64,000 nucleotides of DNA from Lunularia cruciata (GCA_948567375.1 OX419755.1:3601001-3665000); one strand, 5' to 3'. Positions 37,815 to 51,698 are shown, counted from the stretch's first letter. Made by a program: numbers and translations. The notes: generated by a model from the sequence alone, not told the origin.

Positions 37815-38500
37815 CTGTAAATGTTCAGAGCAGGTTTGGTGTAAGCATGAGAAGGTCTAAAATGTATAAGGTCAAGCAACAAGTACTTAACACCAGCAGA
37901 CCAACACTTGCATATGTATGATCTTTCTTATTCTTCGATGATCTTTCCCCGCTCTCCTTAATAGTTTAGAATTCAGCATCGGGTAACTTTGCTATGTTTC
38001 GCTTGTTTTCTGTACTTATCGATGTTTCTTTTCAGGTGTTAACAAGATATGTCTCGAGTCCATTCCATTCTCCTGCTCACGACTATACGTTCTTCCTTTG
38101 CTCGTGATTCTGCAAATCGATTTATTCTGTTTATTCTTATTCCTGCCAGTTTGCAGAACTCTTAACTCTGTTCCTGCTTTGAGCGGCACTTTAGGGAGCA
38201 ACGGAGTTTGCCTTGGGACTCATGAGCTTTCGAACAGAATTTCAGCACGAGGGGTTCTGCCATTCACTCAGCTACTTCGGCCGTTGGAGACTGATGAAGT
38301 CGGAGTGCTTTCGTGGAGGTTTATCATGACCGCCTAATGCTTCCTTGTATTTTTTAGTTGCTGTAGGATTCATGCGTTCATAGTTCATGTTACGATATTC
38401 TATATCTAATCCTCTAACGCTTTGCTCTGCATCCCCCAAACGCTGTCCAGAGATCGGCTTCTACTCTCATTTCCTCACACCCTGTCCTCTTGTAGGTGAT

Positions 38501-38598
38501 CGATTACCTGATGTATAAAATATCTTGACATGCATGTTCCCGATTACACGATGCTTAAAATATCTTGACATGCATGTTTCCGATTACACGATGCTTAC
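38501..38598. repeat. 40-bp tandem repeat, two full units plus part
   Basis: Units 38501-38540 and 38541-38580 plus the partial unit 38581-38598 begin CGATTAC and contain AAAATATCTTGACATGCATG. The period is exactly 40 bp with few differences. Confidence 0.88.
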
Positions 38599-38641
38599 TT
38601 GTTCTATATATGTGTTGCTCTCGATATGTAGCCATTGTACC

Positions 38642-38870
38642 TTTACTTCAATTCACCTTTGATTTTGTAAATTCACTTAATTTCCTTTATGGATTAATAG
38701 TCATCTCGATTGCCCATATCATGTCAAGATTTCATACGCATTTTATATTTACATTTTCTTATGGATTTGGTGCTATTTTACTTTTACTTCAGTTCACTTT
38801 CGATTTGTCAAATCCCCTTAATCTCCCCTATGGACTTAATACTCATTCGATTTCCGCATATTATGTTTAC
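38642..38870. repeat. Two diverged direct units of about 141-bp period
   Basis: Units start at 38642 and 38783 with TTTACTTCA. Both continue with a TTCAC, CGATTTGT/GATTTTGT, CTTAAT, TATGGA and CATAT pattern in order. The units are moderately diverged. Confidence 0.6.
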
Positions 38871-40474
38871 TCTTTCATATACGATAATTCTCATATATCC
38901 AATATAATTTTAGAACATATCCGATCTCATGTATCCAATAGTATGTTTACAGTTCATTTGCATTTTATATACATTTAATAATTTCTGGATCCCCCCTTCA
39001 TCGAACGGGTTTCTGTTCCCATCTCCTCATATCCAGTTTTCACATTCCAAAAAAATCTCACCAAGATTTCACAAAACTACTTAATGACTTTAAGACGTTT
39101 TGCCGGGTAGACTTGCGCAAGTCCCATATGTTCCACAATTATGCAGAAAGAAAATTGACTTGGTGTAGTCAATTCAGAGAAAAAGACTTGGACAAACAAA
39201 CATATATGAAATCTTCCGACTGTTGATACGGGAGCTCCTTAATAAGCGAAGGGACCACACATTTCATTTGATCGATATAGAAGAAAGAAAATCACAACTT
39301 TTGCAGCCAACAAACCGACTGTGCGAAGAAAAGGCGAACTCATCAGAGAACATGTCATCAATATTACCAGTTGGTCAATCCATCGACAAAGCAGGAAACA
39401 AGACAAACAGACACTCAACATGAGAAGATGCCAATATAACTGGGCGAGAACCTACATCGTGGGAAAATCGATAGACACTAATTTACATAATGCTGGCAAT
39501 TAACATGTAAATGATACAAAGGGACAAGTGACATTGTAGCCCCTCCTCTTGACTCATTCTTGTTAACAGATCAATATGTTACCCCAATTAAATTTTCCAA
39601 CTGACAATCTACAACTCAACCTATCTATCTATCTGACAAGGGACGCACGGATAGCTCCCCTCATTGTAATGGGGCATGGGGGTCTTAGTACTGAGTTTCT
39701 ATGCTTGGTCTCTTACACAAAGCGGGCATCCATGTACCTCTTGTGATCTAGAGCTGTACAATCATGAGTAGGTAGCACAGAACTGATTATGTCTAGTGTG
39801 GATATAATACCTTACTATGTAGCCTAAGTTACAGATATAGAAACACGACTTCTAAATACACTAATTGAATGTAATATATATATATATGTATAAATAAGCT
39901 TGATGAAATCGGAAAGAATAAAGAACAAAGAAGAAAGAAGAATTCTACAGTGTGGTTCTCCTAGGCAGTGAACCTCGTCGCCTCCTGGTGGCATAATTCT
40001 TGAAAAGTTGATCACTGCACCAAACAGAAACTTTAGAGTAAAATCAAGCAGAAGATATATTACCTAATGAAATATAGAACCCGTTGTAAAACAAACCCGG
40101 TTCCATACCCATGTCTGACTCTTAACTCTTGATAATAAAACCTATGAAGTGCATAGAGAGGCAAGTATGTGTAAAGCTGCACTCAGGGTTAGCCGAACAT
40201 TTACTATGCATAGATGGTAAAAAGTTGAGAGCGCTTGCAACGTTTCCTAAGTCTGCGCAATCGAAGAAATGCACCTATGAAAACGAAAAATGCAGAGATT
40301 CAGGAAGAATATGCCAAGAATAAGTTAGTGCACAAGAAAAACTCCAATCTCATAAAAGTTATGAGATTGTCCTCTGGAGCGAGTGTATGAAGACTGGGAT
40401 TTACCCCTGCATGCTCTATGTCATCACGAGTCGTTCAACACTTCAAAAACACAGAAAGGAAGACTCAGACTTTG

Positions 40475-40635
40475 CATAGTAAGTCTGGACGAAAACACCC
40501 ACGACTTCGTCAGTGCCGTGCCCGAGTGTCGAGATAGCTGAAAGCAATGTCAGTATTTCCCGTCCCGAATTTCTCTTCATTTGCTCATGAGTGCCAGGTA
40601 AACTCGGGTCTTCTTAGAAGTGCCGCTCGACTAAG
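40475..40635 (+). repeat. Dispersed repeat shared with 52.67-52.83 kb
   Basis: The order CATAGTAA, GAAAACAC, CAGTGCC, TAGCTGA, GAGTGCCA and GTGCCGCTC is repeated at 52,671-52,829 as CATAGTAA, GAAAACAC, TAGTGCC, TAGCTGA, GAGTGCCA and GTGTCGCTC. Overall identity is roughly two thirds by eye, with many C-to-T and G-to-A differences. The class is unknown. It lies just 3' of the BRCT gene. Confidence 0.55.
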
Positions 40636-40683
40636 ACAAAATGAGGACATGGAGGCCAGATTTAGCTGTAACCACCATTGACA

Positions 40684-43600
40684 TCATAGAATTTCAAAGA
40701 GCAGAAGATATAGTGCAAGCAAAGCAATACCATCCAGTTTACGAATTCCCTGAGTAGTGCCAGATATTGGGTGGAAGACATACTTTGAGAAGTCAAGATT
40801 ATGACACATAACACCACTGAGTAGAAGCTCTGGCGTAAACACTTTTGCACCTGCAGAGGTATACACAACACCGCTTCAAAACTCATCCAACAACCTTGCC
40901 AGATGCGCAACTTCTTCTGTCAACATAGGCATGTAAGGTAACCTGTGGCAAAAAACCTATAATTGCATGTGGACCGTGAAAAGAAGTGGTCAAAGAAAGT
41001 TCATCTAAACAAGCCTTTGAGGTGCGGCAAAGTAGCAGCTGTTGGATCGAAACAACGGACAATAAATGAAGGCCCACCTTGCTCAAGAAGAGGACTGCAC
41101 ATGTCAAACTCTTCTTCAGAGGACAGGACAAGACAAAACTCTGATTCCTTCTCGCCATCAGGTGCTGGACCAACATACTCATGAACAATCTGTAGCAGAA
41201 GTACCAACGGTCACAAGGGAGATACGAGAGAAAACACAAGTATAGACACAACGACCACTCTGATTGTCACATATCTAAAAAGTTCAAACTTTGCTGAATG
41301 AGGGTTAAGAAGATAAACCTGTCCTCCTGCTGCCTTGACAATTCTTGCCAGTGCTTCTGGCCCAGGCGATGTCCCAGGTGTAATGTACACTCTTATGTCC
41401 TGCAAATAACCAAAAATCGATGAGAGCTGTTTCCTCGATGAAGCCCATGTTTGACAAAATACCTACTTAGAGGAGTCGAGAGCTTCCTAGGGTCTTCCTT
41501 AAGGGGATGAAGCTTGTTGACTATTCTTCAAAATCACTTAAATCCATGATCTCCCTGCTTCCCAGAAGTTCGTATTCGTAGAGCTTGTCTCCCATAAAAG
41601 GTCGGCACATAGTCACCACGGTTACCGATGGGGTCACTAATCTAATGAACGAGCCTGAGCAGGCACCACTCCTGTTCATGGCCATGAAACTATGGAGGAA
41701 ATTCTACTCCGACCATCCACTTCTAGTTTACACAGAAACTGTTCACACACCTGCAAGAGAGGTCTCTGTTGAGCTTCACTTAATGTTGAGAGCATGGAAA
41801 ATCCCATCTCTTCCTCTTTCTTTCTATCTTCTAAAATGTAGGCTTGATAATCAACAAAAGTCTTGGCTTCAAGACAGCTATCAAGCCATGCAGCTGTAAC
41901 AACGGGCTTTCCAGCTGCCATTGCCTCCAGCATGTTCCCTGTTCGTACAAATTTCTCAGCAACAAAATGGGTGCATTCAGTGGCTGATGTTGTGACCCTT
42001 CCACCAAGTTTTGCCACAATCTGCCACGAATTCGACACAGGAGAGAACCACACATGAGAATGAACCGCAACACTGAAGTTCTGACGGAGTGTTTCGTAGC
42101 TCAAAAAGCCATAGCTGATTACTCAAGACATATTTTCAGTCATCACCTTTCGTTGCTGTTTGCCGACGTCCTCAGCCAAGCCATGGCTGAAGAGAACGCT
42201 CGTTGTTACAGCATCTCCCTTCCTTCGCTTCGAGGTGTCCTTTGATGAAGTGATACTAGCCTCTTTTGATGAGGTCGGGCTAGTTGTGCTTAGTTCCAAA
42301 ATCAGAGGCTCTAGTTCCTTCCGTTTGCGAGCACTTCTTGGCCCTCCCTTCCCTCGTAACCGCCCATTGATTGGAGGGAAAGCAGGAGGAATGGGCGGAG
42401 GAGACACATCTGTTTGCTCAGCATCAGACATAAACGCCTTGAGCTCAGCAGGAGCTCTAGGCAGCCGCCTACCTCTACCACGCCGAAAACCTGTTTGTGG
42501 AGGTCTTCCTGGGGGCATTTTCTTAATAGACGGCGATGACACGTCCGCGATACTGCGCATTCTTCTTCTCCCAGGAAGAGCTTCATTATCTGATGGGTGT
42601 GTCTCCACACAAGCCGTGCCTTCAATGCTTGTATCCGCAACATCCGTCTCGCAAGGAGAACTCATTCTCTCTTCACCACCCTGCTTGTCTTGATCACTAA
42701 ATGGTAAACAGGCTCTTCTCCTTTTGCCGTTATTGGGACCATCTTCACTGCGACTTCGAGAGCTTCTCAACCCTTTACTAGCTTTCCTGATTTTTGGAGC
42801 AGCTAGGCTATCGTCCCCCTCTGCTTCTGGTTGCATGTGGCTTAGAGAGCGAATTTTCACACCAGGACTATGATTCATTTCTACGTCCTCGTCCTCATCC
42901 TGATCAGTCCCTAGCAGCCTAGCTACGGCTGCATCAGACATATTGAACCTTCTCTTGATCTTGTCCAGATCACTGTCTTTCGAATCCACAATATCTAAGG
43001 ATTCGACTTTTCTTTTCCGCTCCCCAGTAGGGCCATCATTCGCCTCTTCCAGTTCTTCCTGATCCGAACTTTCACGAGTATCAGTTGCACCTTCCTCTTC
43101 TCTGCAAGCAATCTGATGTCTTGCACTCCGACCTCTCCTGACTTCAACATTCTTAGTCGGCACTTGTTCCAAGGGACCCGCCCAACTTACTCTTCTTCCT
43201 TGAGCTTTCCCTCGAGCTGTTCTGAGCCTACCAGGAGGATTCTTCCTCTCTGATTGTGTAATCTGTCTTCCCTGGGTGCGACTTCGACGAGCGACAACTC
43301 TTCGTCTCTCACAACCATCATGGGCCTGTGTTTTCAAGCCTGTTGTTTCATCGTCATTCCGTACGGAATTTAATATCGTAGAAGGAGCCTGATGTCTATC
43401 TAATCCACCACCACCCTCACCGGTTGCTGCAAGGAAGTCACTTCTTAGCATTTCCATGGTTTCTACCGCTCCTAAGGTATCGGGACCCATTTGAATCTCT
43501 TTAACTGAACCCACTTCAACGCTCTCTTCTGCTTCCCTCTCTGGAGAATGATCAGTTGTAGTCACACTGCCTGGGGTTCCAACACTCGCATCCACATCAC

Positions 43601-46600
43601 AATCCATGCAATCATTTTCCTGTAAATCATTGAACTGAACAACAAGATGAAACCTTTGAACATCCTGGTTCCCAGGTTCTAATCTACTTTGTCCTTGTTT
43701 ATCAGGTGCAGTTTCAAGAGTTTGCGGTTGCACAGCATCAAACGCATGATCCTGAGCCTGGTCAACTTGATTGGCGATGCCACAAAAGCTCCTTGAATTG
43801 TTTGGAGAAGAAACACCCGTGGAACCAGTCGGTGTCACGGCTCGATCATTGTGGTCTTCTTGCAAGGGAGTCAACACCTTTGATGAGTTTAGACAGGGTT
43901 TATCCATCACAGACATGACCCCGGCATCACCCTGTTGACCACCGTCACTCTCCTTTACGATATGTAGCACCTCCGCAACACCTACTGCTGCCTTCTCCTC
44001 TCGTATTCCATTCTTGCTTGAGGCAACAGTTTCTTGCAAGCCTTCAAGAGAAGTGCCCCCAGGTAAAGTCATTTTGGCAGTTGTACAAGGTAAGGGTGAA
44101 ATTACTGGAGTTCCCTTCCCTTTGGTTGTGCTTAATTGATCATCTGATTGTTTACCAGATGTGCTTGTCCCGCAACCTCTTTGTACATCAACGAGCTTGA
44201 GTGGTTGATCTGGGACTTTGGACCTTTCTTTGAGTTCTTCCACTCTAGTAACCTTTGAGAGAACTTTGGACCTATTATCACCTACAGTATCTGTATTCCT
44301 ATACTGAGCTACATTCGATATCACTTCTAGTAGAGACTTGTCTAAAGCAGCTGTGCTAGTGGTGCCTTCCGCGTCTTTCGACCCTCTAATGTCGTGTAAG
44401 CCCTTGTACCCAATAGGGTGTCGAGGGGCATCCACCCTATGTACAGTCTGTACACGTCCAGGGTCCTGCAAATTGCCCACCACTGCTGTGCAAGTCAAAT
44501 CTCTTGCCAACCTTCCCTGCTGCTCTATCTTGTTATCCTTCACCGCGAATGAATGCTTCTGCATCATCGCACCTTTTAACCTGTCCGAATTCATCACAGG
44601 TTTAAGGGGTCTTTCAGGTGCCTTTTCCATCTTCTTGTTCCGTAGTCCAAATGCATCTTGTACCTTCTTCACCCCAAAACCAACCTGTTTTGGATGCCCA
44701 GTAGCTACTACAGACTTCGCTGGCCCTTTCAGCGTGTTGGCTTTATTATTCCCAAAGAAGATGCCCGCTTCATCGTGTTGACTATCAACCCAATCGAAGA
44801 CGCCTAGTGGATCGTTCATCCCTGCCTTCGCCTCTGCTACCTGTACTCGAGATTGAAGTGCATTTTTCACAGTAGAAGGACCTCTTGCAGGAACCTTCTC
44901 TTCCTCAAGTTGAAGTTCTTGAGGCAATCCGATTGCATTGAGCCAGACAAGTTTGTCAACCATATTCAACGCCCGCGCTTGAGAATCTTCACCTGGACTT
45001 TGGAAATTAAGGTAGCTTAGCTCACTGCCTCCTGAGAAAACTCCTGACCCAAATGAGCCTCGTCTTTCCAGCCTCTTGTCAGCTTGTGAATCGACTCTGC
45101 AATCAACCGATAGCCAGTCCTGGGATTACAACCGATGTTGGAGTTTGGAGAGGTGTTGTAACCTTTATATCATTCAAGAAACATCTTCACAGCACCAGAA
45201 AACTGGGGCTTCGTCCAGACCCACACAGATTATCCAAGACGCACACAGATTATGACTGAGAAGCTGGAACGGGGACTGCATAAGGATACAGAAACACAAA
45301 CGTGACAACATAGCCTGACAGAGCAAGCCTTTTCACTGCCGACTCATTCCGCGAATGGTTCCTCCTTTAATTAAGTCGAGCTATGAAGGCAACTTCCTTG
45401 AACCTCTCATGTGCAGCCACTGCCCAATGTCCCTATCCAAAATGGCGCAGGTAATGAGTACTTATAGATAGGGCTTGGTGAAAGGTGACGTCTATCGTTT
45501 GGACTAAGTGCAAGTAAACCCCAACATAACCTTCGAAGCTTACGGTTGAAAGACCTTTCACTATTGTAAATGCTTAGATGGAAACTAGTTCCAGAGTCTC
45601 CAAAGTTTCCTACTGGCAATTCTTATTTCTTCTAGGTCAGCATGTCATGGGCCTTCCTTTCTGGGTTTTTCGTCTACTTCCAGAGAGTTCACAATTTACT
45701 TCTTGAGTATTTTCAGCCTTTCCTCCTTTTACTCCCTAAGACCTCTCTGGACCGTGCCTAACATTGTAAGACTGTATTTTTGTCGAATAAAATCTGACCA
45801 ATTTATGATGTATTTGACAATTTTGTACATAGTATGCACCAGGCATGAGGCTTCTACGAGACGACCCGTAGCTGTCAGCGAATCATGGTGGGTATTACGC
45901 ACATAAACTTAGGTCTTAGTGAATTCTACAAAATACAATCAAGTTTATTGGTTATAAAATCTAAGGAGAAGTGGAAGGTCAGAGTATACAGCTGATCGTT
46001 ACTCACGTTCCATCACCATTCCGGCTGTCAAAATTTATCCAAAGACATTCAGAACCATCTTCAGGTTCCCTGACGTTTCATAAGGCTGCAAAAACATCAA
46101 GCCATGATAAACCACGCAAGATATATTTTCTTGTATTCATCACCTCGGAGATAGCATTAGAGAATACTCATGGCTTAGAATGAGATTAAACTTTGGGCAT
46201 AGACTTGTTGCCCGTCACTAACAAGGTTATTACCTCTTAACTGATGTTCATATTTGTTCATGCCATGGGACTACACGTGGCTTAAACGAGGGACAGAATG
46301 AAGTACATATGCTCCAGTTAAGGCTCAGCGGTAGCACGCATGCCCGCTAACTATCACCTACTGCCTTAGAAGACAAAGACGTATCTCTTGCCAACATAGC
46401 TGGTTGAGCCCGAAAGGGAGTAGTTAGCAGAAGAATAGCACTGAGAAAAACATATATCGGGAGCTTATGACTCGAGCAGATATCTAAGAGAAGCTTAAGC
46501 TCCACTCGAGCAGGAAACAAAGGGCAACACGACTTTACTGTGTATATTTGGAGTAATAGGAAAAATCACCGTTTCATGGAACGGGTGTCCAGAACCCACT

Positions 46601-49600
46601 TGGGACCGGCTTTGATGCATACATATGGCTTTATTGTTGTGTTCTTTAAAGAAGCTGAAATCCATCGCAATTGCAAACAAACAATGAACAAACCTCAACG
46701 TTGTCATCAAAATTCATGTGCAAGCAATCCATTCCAAATTAAGAAGGACAATTTTGTGTGTATATTTTGTTTCGGTAATATCATTTATATTGCGCGAGGT
46801 TTTCTCGTCCCATTCATAATTTTGGTGCATGTTTACAGGAGATGGTTCAAGAAGATACAGCAACCATTCATGATAGAGACATGATGTCTTGTACATAGGT
46901 AGCCTTAGAAGTCCACTCAGGATCATCGGAAGACATCTAGCACCATAGTCAAACAGTGAAGAAAGGTTTTCCGGCATATGCATTACCATGTACTTCTTCC
47001 CGAAGGAAAATAAAAATGCACTGCAACTAGTTTTGCACTACTCTAACCTATGGCTTAACCTTGAACGCAGCAGTGTAGAGATTAAAGGAAGTGTGATGCT
47101 TACATGGTGGGTGAATCTGGGATTTTCTTCGTCCCTCCATCTTCATTAAGAGGTGCCGGCGGTCTTTCCACGTTCTCATCCTTCACTAGTCTCAAGACCC
47201 TATCTCCCTGCACCTCATCCCCAAGAAACAGCTTCCTCACTGTATTTAGGTTCTTATCCCCAGTCCTAGTGCTTTCAAGTCCCAACCGAGAGGATCCACG
47301 ATTATCCACGCTCAGGTCTCCTTTATTTTGGTCGGATGCCTTCTCTGATACATCTGTCCTCCCTGCACTTCCAGAGTTCTCACCCCTTTTCTCTGTGTTG
47401 GACCACACAGAAGCAACAGAAGCAGCAGAAGACAAAACTCCTTTCTGAATAGAGAGTCTCGAAGTGGGAGTATTAAAACCGGCAGTCTTTGCTGTTTCCC
47501 AAGGGACATCAGTTCGTTGTTCATCAACTGTATTTCTCTCGAGTTCATGTACCTCCTCACTTTGAGAACCATGAGGTGTATGACGATATCTGGCTGAACT
47601 GGAACAGGAGGATACACGGAGTGCTGAAGCCCGTAAGGATGCAGTTCGTATTGATCCAGAAGTTCGTGAATATGATATCACTTTCGAAAAACTTCGTGGC
47701 TCTCCTGTCTGTATGCCTTCACTGTTCCTACTGTCAATGGATGTTGCCTCCGGTGTCTGAACGTTTCCAATGTTCCTAGTGTCAATTGGTGTTGTCTGCG
47801 AGGGGCAGGCTAATTCATGCCTGTCAAGAATCCCTACATTTGACCCCCCCTCATCAATTCTTCCAATTATACCTAGATCTTCTACGTTGACTCCTCCCCA
47901 ATCATCATCCATGAGGAGAGTTTCGGGCTCCGGTGATTTGTTGAGATCCTGTTGACAGAAGTTACCTGAGCTGTACGCTGATAATCGACCGCCGTTAATT
48001 TGTGATAACTGGCCAAAGGTACTACCTGCGAATGACCCAGTTTTCAAGGTGAGTTCTGACGAATGCCATGCAATTTCATTGTACCAGCTTACATTGCATC
48101 AGTTGAATACGTATAAACAAGTAATCACCTGTCCATTAGCGACTCCAGTGGATGACCAGCCAAAAGCTGAACAGAAGCCCGTACATACTCAAAGCCCTAG
48201 TTCCATCTCAAAACATCATAAATGCGTGACTACTCAGATAGCAATAATATGAAATGACATAAAGTAATAGGACAAAAAACAATCAGTTGTTTGAGATGCG
48301 GTACCTGTATTGAGATCACGTCCATTGTCCTCTTCCTTTTCTTCTCCTTCTCCTTCGTCTTCTGTGCTTGCATCAGAATCCACTATTTGGAGCCCTCCTA
48401 CTGCAGATTCCCAAACTCTATCATCCTCATTACACCCGTTTCTTTGTCCCACCACCTCTTGCCAGCTTCCTACCATCCTGTGTGCCACGGAGTTCTGCTT
48501 GTTGTGATCCGAATCCCTCAGACCAAGCGGGATACCACTATCCCTGCTCTGCAGAGCAGTACTATTTCCAACTCCAGCTCCACCACTCCCAAACTTCATG
48601 TAATCCCTGGATAAATCAGTTCGCATGCCATGGTTTATGCTGCTAAATACATCCTGTGTTCGTCCTCCAGGATCCTCTCCAGATATGAAAGCGGAACCAT
48701 TTCCAGGTTTTCTCTTGCATGCCAGTTCTGCAAGCCAATGGGAGGTTTTATCTTTGAAGGCGGCACCGAAAGGGCTGAGAGCACTGTCAACTTCATCATC
48801 CTTTCCAGAGCTCGCTCCACTATCGGCATTATCTGCATTGACCAGTTGTGTGTCCTTCGAAGCTTCATCTTCACTAGGTATGATCATGGTACAGTCATCT
48901 CCTATCCCTTTGTGGTCCCGAAAATCATCAAATGAATGTCCATCTATGAGTTGGGTTGCCATCTCCATCGCGTCCAGTTGTTGGGTTCTATCTGGGTCAT
49001 CAACGTTTTCCCCATATCTATTATAGGAATCTACAACGACAACGAGAGCATGTCAGGAGGTGCCGGAAAAACGACGTCTCAGGTAACCTTACAACTTGTT
49101 CCTTACAAGTAACTGTTCAATAACATCTTCTCAAGAGCAACAAGTTCCTTTCTCAAAACCATGTAATTATGTATTTACCTCTAGGAGCACTGAACAACGT
49201 CCGAATGTCTTTGACGTTGGATCGTTTTCATGTATTCATGTATCGTTTTCATTTCAGCAGATCAGTACTACTACCAATACTAGTTACAAACTACAGGCAG
49301 TGTGGTAAATTCACTGTGTACCTGAACTGGAATGTGTTTTAAATGATAGTAATGTTTCTTCTTTTTTAAATTGAATTACAACCGTCAGTCTGAAGCGATA
49401 AAAGACTGCCAAATGATTACAAAATTGACGATGACACTGAGCCAGGGTTATTTAGAACCAAATGCAGTATGCGGGAAAAAAGCTTTCATCCAAATTTACA
49501 TGGATGTAAAGCTTTCCTTCTGCAGAACGACGACCTTCAAGACCACTGATACTCTCATTTAAAATCATGCTGCATAAGTCTCCAGTTCATTCCGTCTAAT

Positions 49601-50281
49601 CTTGATTTTTATGAAGGTAACATGATGCTGTCGAGAAGACTGGAAAGACCTCGCAAAGTTTTGACGTATATATAGACATGGGACGAACAATCCTGCAATC
49701 CAGTTAGGGTTCTATTTCTTCTCGAACTTGGATCTGAACTTCGTTGGTAAGACTAGTCAGCTTCTATCTGCCAGGGAAGGACATCGAAATCATTTTTGTG
49801 AGCTTAATTTAGAATTTAACCTGTTGAAAGAGAGGGACCTATGTATTCAAAAGTGACACAGGCAAGAAACTTAGTTCAATCAGCCTGGACCTAGACGAGC
49901 TAAAGAACTTCGTCTACTCCATCTTGACTGCCTAAAGTATGCGTACTTCGGGAAAACTTTGACCTATTTACTTCCATCAGTGATCCAGCAAAACCAAGCA
50001 CGCCAGCCGATTCAGAAAGCGATAGTAATGAGCCTGTGACGACATACCAAAAGCAGGACGCTTGGAACTTTTTGTTGAGTAAAAACGGTCTGATATTTCA
50101 TTTTGTGTAGCTCTGGATCGGTGCGAGCTGAAAGAGACCTACCTAAAAGTTGCGTGTAAAGAAGCTGGGTTGGCTGATTAGAAGGACTATCTGATCCACT
50201 CGATTCCTCAGAGTCGCTCGACCCGCCACCACCAATATGAGAGGGCGAATACTCGATCAGCTGCGTCTCCGCATCCATCAT
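40684..50281 (-). CDS. Tandem-BRCT DNA-damage-response protein, eight exons, 1788 aa
   Basis: Exons on the - strand: 50281-50143, 49030-48305, 48025-47104, 45096-42147, 42020-41751, 41399-41319, 41189-41078 and 40850-40684. They sum to 5367 nt with consistent phases and GT..AG introns. The start is the ATG at 50281 after an in-frame stop at 50302-50300; ATG at 50278 is also possible. The N-terminus has clustered TQ motifs (ETQLIEYSP, PTQLLYTQLL, ATQLIDG, DTQLVN) and acidic Ser runs. LSYLNFQSPGEDSQARALNM resembles a conserved block of the plant family as I recall it. The large exon 4 is disordered with basic patches such as RRGRGRRLPR. The C-terminus carries BRCT1 (VLFSHGLAEDVGKQQRK, GGRVTTSATECTHFVAEKFV, PVVTAAWLDSC) and BRCT2 (DIRVYITPGTSPGPEALARI, CLVLSSEEEF, KVFTPELLLSG). 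The layout is like MDC1/PTIP, with BRCT pairs that bind phospho-peptides at DNA breaks; nuclear location is inferred. The last exon could be spliced further (a GTATTG lies at about 40,735), so the final 15-20 residues are uncertain. Confidence 0.9.
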
Positions 50282-51667
50282 AGCTCCCTCCTCCACCTCC
50301 TATTCGACTCCTTGTCCAAAACCCTTGCTCACTGAAGCTTAAGCAACATTATTCTGTAGCTCCCCCTCAGCTAATACATCCAAAAAGGGAGCATAAACAT
50401 TTCCCCTTATCAGTCACATCAAGAGGTGCTATCTACCCACTCCCTTTCGGTGAAATTCCTTTCTCCCCATTCGCAGCTGCTGTCTATCTTCCGTTCTACC
50501 TCTTCTCTAATGGTTCCGATATACCAAACTGTGAACTAAACACCTCCCAATTGACACAAGAATCGGACCCCATCACCCCCAGAAACTCCCAATTGTCCAC
50601 AACCTCAAATCTCCTCAACCCTCCAGCTTCGCCTCATCGAATACCTACTCTTTAATCACTACCTAAAATCCGACCACATAATTCTTCGTCGTCCCAGCAT
50701 CTGCTTCTCAACCCCTTGACCTGCCTTTCCGTGACCTGAATTGCTCCTCAATAGTCTGATTTCCCTTCGATTTCCTATCCCACATCGCCCCTCCAACAAT
50801 TTCCTGCGTCCGTTCCAGCAACCCTACGCCTCAACCACGAGCATCGAACATCGATTTTGCCTTTCTCTGCACAACTTTCGGTCCCACAAAGCTAAAGGAA
50901 ACTAACGAGCAAACGAACGAACCAGAGAGGGTGCGTTTCTTCCCCGTCAACAGTCACGAGTTTTAAGGTAATTTTGCTTCCCTTCTTTCTCTTCTCTTAC
51001 CCTTCACTCCCCTCTGCACGACTCCTCTAGCCATCTATCAATCACTCCTCGTTGCCTGTTTCCCCACCTCTTTTAAATCCTCCTCCAAATGAAGCGCCAA
51101 CTTGAGGTATCCCATCTCGCTTCCTTTCATATTTAAACGGTGTTTAAGTCCGGTCACCGGATTAGCGGACGGAGATAATGGCAGGTTCTCTCACCCGCTT
51201 TGTATTTCCTGCTACATTGTTCAATGGAAAACTCAGCCAAACAGGACCCCCGGGAAGACGGAGTACAGTGCATTGAAAAGTCCGTAAAAGATGAATAACA
51301 AGCTGGAGAGAGATGGAAAAGTCTTATGTTAAAAACATAAAGGAAATACTGTATGCTAACAAAGTAGGAATACAATCTAATATATACAGCTTATTGTTGA
51401 AATGTATGGTGGAGACTTATAAGGTATGGCCAACGCGGGTTTATTGTTGATTGTGTGATAAAGATTTGTAAAGACATGTGCAATACAAGTATCTTAGAAG
51501 TGATAGTAACTTCCATCGCTATTATATGCCTAAGTATACAAAGCCTAAAAGCGTTATAAAATATTAAACTATGTATGAGATAAGCTTGGGAGGCAAAATT
51601 ACCATAGCTCCTCTCTTTTAGAAAAATATGTGCGTTACTTCCCAAAGAAGACCATCAAAATGGTCTT
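50282..51667 (-). other. Promoter and upstream region of the BRCT gene
   Basis: From 50,330 to about 51,080 the + strand is strongly pyrimidine-rich, with many CTCC, CCCT and TTCC strings (purine-rich on the gene strand), as is common in plant leaders and promoters. No TATA box could be placed with confidence. Beyond 51,100 the DNA turns into AT-rich spacer without a recognised gene. Confidence 0.4.
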
Positions 51668-51698
51668 CATCTTTACAATCATTTTGATTGTAAAGATG
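51668..51698. repeat. Perfect 14-bp inverted repeat (hairpin), 3-nt loop
   Basis: CATCTTTACAATCA, then TTT, then TGATTGTAAAGATG. The partly matching outer strings ACCATC/AAATGGTCT lie just left. Without flanking precursor-like pairing I do not call it a miRNA. Confidence 0.85.

Larger units (their letters stand above)
37815..40474. other. Spacer between PRISE and BRCT genes
   Basis: No coding frame with motifs. It contains the tandem repeats at 38,501-38,598 and 38,642-38,870 and a short TA run at 39,874-39,887. The right part from about 40,000 may include the 3' UTR of the - strand BRCT gene. Confidence 0.45.

Noticed and set aside
46316-46380. GGCTCAGCGGTAGCACGCATG, resembling the D-arm of a tRNA gene
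   Set aside because: No matching acceptor stem or TTC arm follows at the right distance; no tRNA genes were found elsewhere either.
42160-48968. Long + strand open frames (for example 42160-42693, 48625-49026)
   Set aside because: Antisense shadows of the BRCT gene exons.
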